A stretch of DNA of 24,389 bases from Gnetum montanum. Taxonomy: Eukaryota > Streptophyta > Gnetopsida > Gnetales > Gnetaceae. A model generated the notes under the pieces. That model saw only the letters and a list, made by a program, of their open reading frames with translations. It searched no databases and was not told where the DNA came from. Each line of letters begins with the position of its first letter. The stretch's first letter is position 1. Positions 20,610 to 24,389 of this stretch are shown in pieces. The position numbers were made by a program, and so were the translations under genes. The stretch is taken from contig MNCI01014949.1 of assembly GCA_015680685.1 (NCBI GenBank), positions 1 to 24,389 on the forward strand. The letters are read 5' to 3'.

Positions 20610-21161
20610 CTACACGGCTTCCACCTGCTGCTGCTGGTGGAAGATAAAGGTTTGGTCAACAAAAGCAACGTCAGGAAGCTGCTGCTGCCGCTGATTTTGC
20701 TTATGCTTCTCATCAAGATTTGCGTGAGATGGAAAACTCAAAATCTGAAAGCTTTTGCTGTTGGCGCTGTTGGCAGCGGAAGGTGAAGAGACAGGCAGAG
20801 GCAGATTCTGTGGATGACCAGATTCCAAAACGAGCGGCGAAGAAGAGGAAACGCCGCTACGGCTGCCACTGCTGCTGCTGGTTTTCAAAGCCGGCGGAGG
20901 CATCGATCGCGAGCGCGGAGGTGCAGAAACCCTAAGCCTGTTGCGCCTCAATTTGGCCAAGTAATTATCGCTGTAACAGACACCGGCAGGAAGTTTGAGA
21001 GCTTGATCCCGATGCGTGCCTGCTGGAAATGGTCTGAAGGCACCTTGCAAGTCCCATCCTCCTCCCATTCCTCCCATTCCCGTTCCCGTCATATCAATCG
21101 GCCACGGCCCCGCACCGCCTACAAGCGACCCCCCCTCGATCGGATGAAATGGTATATCCAT
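20610..21161 (-). CDS. Hypothetical plant protein, 183 aa, Ser/Pro/Gln-rich
   Basis: An uninterrupted minus-strand ORF with a start in strong context (GAAGATGG; A at -3, G at +4) and an in-frame TAA 13 codons upstream, so the start is well set. The protein has a Gly/Met-rich N terminus (residues about 8-40, GMGGMGGGW), a conserved-looking core (about 47-82: KLPAGVCYSDNYLAKLRRNR), a Ser-rich stretch (about 94-112), and a Gln-rich tail (about 156-181). The basic KLRRNRLR could act in nuclear localisation or nucleic-acid contact. No signal peptide or membrane segment is visible. I do not recognise the family. The GC-richer codons, intact frame and promoter-like upstream sequence set it apart from the surrounding pseudogenes. 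An antisense ORF at 20814-21245 is treated as a shadow. A spliced downstream exon is possible but not needed. Confidence 0.65.
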   Translation of the reverse strand: MDIPFHPIEGGSLVGGAGPWPIDMTGTGMGGMGGGWDLQGAFRPFPAGTHRDQALKLPAGVCYSDNYLAKLRRNRLRVSAPPRSRSMPPPALKTSSSSGSRSGVSSSSPLVLESGHPQNLPLPVSSPSAANSANSKSFQILSFPSHANLDEKHKQNQRQQQLPDVAFVDQTFIFHQQQQVEAV

Positions 21162-21450
21162 CTTCAGATTTGCCTGATCTTCCTCTCCTCGCCCTACTTA
21201 CTGCTTTCCGAGCTACTAGATTTCAACTCACAACACAAACCCTAGCACAGGAGCTCCAGCCTCTCTGATTCTTGTTAAAACCCTAAGAAGTAAGTTAAAC
21301 ATGTATACAAACCGAATATGGCAGCAGCGGCAGCGGCTTCAACTTGCTTTTATGGACGATCATGGCGGTTGCTGCTGTGAGAGCCCTTGTTCAGGCAATC
21401 GCAAGAGATCCTGAAAGTTCGCTGTGTTTCTCTGCTCTTTCGTGATCATT
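21162..21450 (-). promoter_or_regulatory. Probable 5' leader with telo-box motifs and two upstream ORFs
   Basis: Between the TATA box and the ATG there are two AAACCCTA telo-box motifs on the plus strand (21237-21244 and 21278-21285), a motif common near starts of plant housekeeping and growth genes. On the minus strand two short ORFs precede the main one: 21363-21295 (22 residues) and 21302-21228 (24 residues). They overlap each other in different frames and neither overlaps the main ORF. If the transcript starts near 21450 unspliced, they could lower main-ORF translation. Confidence 0.45.
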
Positions 21451-21479
21451 CCATTCCCCCTGCCTAGCGCTAACATTGT

Positions 21480-21487
21480 GTATATAG
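21480..21487 (-). promoter_or_regulatory. Candidate TATA box of the 183-aa gene
   Basis: The minus strand reads ACTATATACA. It is about 320 bases upstream of the ATG, leaving a leader of roughly 290 bases if transcription starts about 30 bases downstream. The motif is nearly symmetric, so plus-strand use cannot be excluded. Confidence 0.45.
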
Positions 21488-21499
21488 TATCGTATTGTC

Positions 21500-22110
21500 C
21501 CTCTCCCCCCGAACAAACAATTCACAGAATCTGGAACACTGTGAGTAAATGTACGGTGATGAATCTCTGCGTGTCACTTCCGTATAAAGAACGAATTTTA
21601 AATCTGCCGTTTATCCAACAAAGTCCAAACCAGTAACCCCACATTTTGAACAGATTTGATTGCGTTATTGTATCTGTGTTTAGAACATGTTGGGTGTTGG
21701 CCTTCCGAATCGAACTAATACTTAACGATGTGGAATGAGGTGTAAAGCGTGTGAGGTAACAAACGAACTTATTCAAGATGTAAATATTATTGGTACCTAG
21801 TCTTGAAAATTCTTCCGTTTCAATCCATTTTATTATGCAAGGAGAAGTTTTATCAGCATTTGTTTTATAGCAAAGTTCTCTATCATTAGTGAAGGGCATT
21901 GAAGGGCATCAATGTTTCTACTATGCTATAAGAAGGGCAATAATTATAATAATGATGAATATATATGGATGTAAAATGATGTAATATTATGTTGATATAT
22001 GCTTTGATAAAATTTAGTGCATGGTATCAACCATGTTGAGCATGGTACCAAATGCAAAGGATCATATTGATGTATGTTACATATGATAATAGTACTAATA
22101 GTCAACATTT
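21500..22110. other. Gene-upstream and intergenic DNA, nothing recognised
   Basis: The upstream flank of the candidate gene grades into AT-rich sequence after about 21900. Short ORFs on both strands (21424-21636, 21899-21522) have no recognisable blocks. GAAGGGCAT is duplicated in tandem at 21891-21899 and 21901-21909. Confidence 0.4.
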
Positions 22111-22119
22111 TTTTGTTGA

Positions 22120-22280
22120 TAACAATGAGGTGTTAACCTAGTGGTACAAGTCTTGGCCTAGTGACCCCAAATCACATGTTCAATTCTACTAGGCAGCACT
22201 AAGTTATAAACTTCTATAAAATCATGGGGTGTACCTATGTTTCACTTACTTTAGGTTCTAACACCCCTAATATTTTTTAC
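22120..22280 (+). mobile_element. Candidate tRNA-derived SINE
   Basis: TAACCTAGTGG (22134-22144) resembles the RNA polymerase III A box (TRGCNNAGYNGG), and TGTTCAATTCT (22177-22187) resembles the B box (GGTTCGANTCC) with C-to-T type changes. Their 43-base spacing is close to that of tRNA genes. A tRNA-unrelated part follows and ends near CACCCCTAATATTTTTT. Plant SINEs have this layout. No other copy or target duplication is visible here, so this rests on the two boxes alone. Confidence 0.45.
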
Positions 22281-22642
22281 TTAATGATTTGACTATTGGT
22301 TTCACATTAAATTTTATTCGGGATACCTTTGATATAGCATCTTTGTTATTTATAGTTTTGGTATCAGGATAATGCCAAAGTGCATAAACTCCTATACAAG
22401 ATACATAAAGCATATCTTGTACAAGGGATTTATTGTTACCTCCACGCTTGACTTGCATATACGATATTTTTTACATTTTGTATAGTAACTTTCATTACAA
22501 AGATCTAGCTCTTCATAGAGGCAAATGATAAAAAAGAACTCATGTAGTTGACCCCATTTTGTTAGGACAAGGCTAGGATAATGATGATGATGAACACCTT
22601 TCATTCTAAGCCTGAATTGAATGCATTTTATGTTCTTTGTTG
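22281..22642. other. No recognised feature
   Basis: AT-rich sequence with only short chance ORFs on the minus strand (22458-22267, 22604-22392). Confidence 0.4.
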
Positions 22643-22792
22643 AACCACCTTTAGAACACTATGAAGCACATTTCAAAAGCAAAGTGCAAATAGTTGTGCC
22701 TTGAAATGATGAGTTTTTTAATGTTTTGTTACTAAACCACCTTTAGAATACTACGAAGCATAATTCAAAAGCAAAGTGCAAATAGTTATGCC
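22643..22792. repeat. 58-bp segment duplicated at a 92-bp period
   Basis: Unit 1 (22643-22700) and unit 2 (22735-22792) share CCACCTTTAGAA, GAAGCA and CAAAAGCAAAGTGCAAATAG with only a few substitutions (about 90% identity by eye). The spacers also share T-rich sequence. A local tandem duplication, with no visible coding role. Confidence 0.85.
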
Positions 22793-23315
22793 CTCTAATG
22801 ATGGCTTGGTTTAACAAGTATTTACATAGTTTTTAACTAGGATTAGATGAAGTTTTCTTTTATGACACTCCTCAACTTCAAGAATTTCTTCTTCATAGTT
22901 GGAGTTGCTCTTGTCCTCTTATTCTTTATGCCATCTAGAAGTTTCGATGTAATATGGTTTTTTACATAGATTCTCCAGCTAATTTTTTCCTTTGTTAGTT
23001 CAAGGTGACATCATTCAATAGCTAACACTTCAGCTAAATTCTTAGATGTTTTTCTTTGTAGTTTTATTTTTTATGAATAGGAAGCCTTTAGTAGAAAGTG
23101 AAAACCCACTTGGCTACTTTTGAATGAGGGCAAAGTCTAATCCTTTTCCTACCATATAGGGGAGGTTTTTCAAGATTGATTGTAAGGATCAAAACCTAAA
23201 AAGACATCCCCAAAACTACTAGGCCTTTTCTTTTTGTTATTTTGGAGTTTATCCTTTGTTTCTCTACTTTTGTACTATGAATTTGATTTTTAAATATATT
23301 TATTTTTTTGGGATT
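22793..23315. other. No recognised feature
   Basis: AT-rich sequence with poly-T runs; no ORF or repeat structure of note. It could be internal sequence of the LTR element to its right, but no primer-binding site is seen next to 23316. Confidence 0.4.
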
Positions 23316-23913
23316 TGTTGAGTACCAAGTATTCCCTATGCCCAACCATACTAATCACAAGCATTCACATGTAATCTAGTGAAATTTCATGGATGAAACT
23401 AGTGTGGTATCTAGATTGTTAAGCATTGATTCGAGGTTGCTTTCTTCTCACTTGGACTAGTGGTAGCTTTGTCATGTATGATTAAGTCCAAAATGAAGCA
23501 TATGATGACGATGTTATGAGGGCCTTGAACTAGATTAATCAATAGTATAGAGATTAATTATTTCATCTAATTAACAATAAAATTAAATCCTAAACTGTCC
23601 TAAGGGTAATGAGTATCTATTCCTAGCTTGCCACACATGTTCTAAACTCACATACCCACTATTGGGATAACCAAGTGTTATGCTACTAGGTGAACCAAGC
23701 AATAATGCTACTGAGATTACAAAGCGAATACATGTTTATGCTTGAAACTAGTTGTGCTCATTCCACCAATTGATTAATGTGCATAGAAATGTAAATATTA
23801 GCTAAGTACATAGAAGGTAAATGCATTGAAAGTAAATTTATTCTAAGTTAAAGTGCTACAATGAATATGAATCAATTTCTATCTTATTGCACTTCATGAC
23901 ATGTATCTAGGTA
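23316..23913 (-). repeat. LTR fragment, minus orientation (3' two-thirds)
   Basis: The segment matches 16380-16861 in reverse complement through blocks CCCAACCATAC, AATCACAAGCATT, ACCAAGT, TTAGGTG or CTAGGTG, and TATGCTTGAA. Its TGTTGAGTACC start at 23316 corresponds to the inner LTR end. The U3/TATA portion expected at higher coordinates is missing because a plus-oriented LTR begins at 23914. It is thus a truncated or interrupted LTR. Confidence 0.65.
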
Positions 23914-24389
23914 TGATGAGTCATCGTTGGTTGCCTGCATCAATGAAGCCTTGTCGATACATCTCGCCTTACGTTGACAAGGCCCTATCGATGCAGTGTC
24001 TATCCATTGCCTATAAATACATGCCTACCAACCACATTTATGGCAATCTAGATTTCAGTAGCAGTGAAGCTCTTGCATTTTTTCCATTTAAAAGTTAGAA
24101 TTTTTTCCCCTGAGTGCCCGTAGCAAGAGTCATTGAGTGTACAGATCTTTATTCGAGCATTGTTGTACTTCAGCACGACAGTGTGTGCGACAATAAAGAT
24201 GAGATTTCTAATAAACCTTGCAGCACTTTGAATAGATTAGATATTTTATTTATGCATTTACTATTTCCAATTATTTATTAAATGTTTTCAATTAATTATC
24301 AATTATTTTCCAATTACTATGTTGGATAAGTAATTAAGTTGGATAGATTACACACATAAGTATGACCTCTTTGAGTGTAACATGTATTC
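23914..24389 (+). repeat. LTR start, plus orientation, cut by window edge
   Basis: Starts TGATGAGTCATCG and has a TATA box at 24012-24019 (CTATAAATAC). It matches the LTR at 15972 (CACATTTATG, GAGTGCCCGTAGCA, GTACAG, TTATTCGAG) and the minus LTR at 5608 (ATCTTTATTCGAGCA, AATAAAGA, ATAAACCTTGCAG, TTTATTTATG). No polypurine tract precedes it, so it is a 5' LTR or a solo LTR; the rest lies off the right edge. Its U3 has GCCTTGTC (23948-23955) and GACAAGGC (23976-23983), an 8-bp perfect inverted repeat. Confidence 0.75.

Noticed and set aside
20814-21245. Plus-strand 143-codon ORF opposite the 183-aa gene
   Set aside because: Arg/Ser-rich antisense shadow of GC-rich coding sequence; the minus ORF is longer and has the better start context, upstream stop and promoter.
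21317-21380. Plus-strand start ATGGCAGCAGCGGCAGCGGC as a plastid-targeted gene's first exon
   Set aside because: The frame stops after 20 codons, no splice partner is evident, and the repeat is a simple Ala/GCN run lying in the minus-strand leader.
22134-22187. A real tRNA gene
   Set aside because: A- and B-box like motifs are present but no cloverleaf can be formed around them and no acceptor stem is seen; SINE is the better reading.

Overview
The window looks like intergenic DNA from a large-genome land plant, most likely a seed plant. A gymnosperm such as a conifer fits the AT-rich, long-decayed transposon landscape, but that last step is inference. Most of the sequence is layered, degenerate LTR retrotransposons of the Ty3/gypsy superfamily, with one short stretch (about 19.4-21.9 kb) that looks genic. 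There are no CRISPR arrays, rRNA genes or intact tRNA genes.

Region 1 (1-6405) is one minus-strand element. It has a cut-off 3' LTR at the window edge (1-61), a polypurine tract, a 3' non-coding region with a minisatellite, a single-frame gag-protease region (5301 down to 2335), a primer-binding site complementary to tRNA-Asp (5589-5606) and a complete 798-bp 5' LTR (5608-6405). It has no reverse transcriptase, RNase H or integrase. Comparison with the plus-strand relative shows that those domains were removed as one internal block, leaving a gag-pro-only, non-autonomous derivative.

Region 2 (6406-7440) holds the tail and LTR-like start of a different gypsy lineage. Region 3 (about 7440-12700, plus strand) is a heavily decayed relative of the region 1 element that still carries protease, RT, RNase H and integrase remnants. 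Almost every catalytic acidic residue is substituted and there are several frameshifts. It is followed by the same 3' non-coding region as the minus element and by an LTR U3-like segment.

Region 4 (13180-16861, plus strand) contains a long degenerate frame of about 825 codons that predicts a globular N-terminal half and a coiled-coil C-terminal half. It ends in a polypurine tract and an 890-bp LTR of the same LTR family. It is either a separate non-autonomous element or an unusual extra ORF downstream of the region 3 pol.

Region 5 (16862-19340) has no recognisable gene, only AT-rich imperfect repeats and a (TA)n microsatellite. Region 6 (about 20280-21490, minus strand) has a plausible host gene: a 183-codon uninterrupted ORF with a good start context, an in-frame upstream stop, telo-box motifs in the leader, two short upstream ORFs and a TATA box. 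I do not recognise the protein. Region 7 (21900-24389) has a tRNA-derived SINE candidate, a 58-bp duplicated segment, and a minus-strand LTR fragment abutting the start of a plus-strand LTR of the same family.

The most interesting common theme is the LTR U3 segment. Every copy has inverted repeats or palindromes just upstream of the TATA box, but the actual sequence of those palindromes differs from copy to copy.
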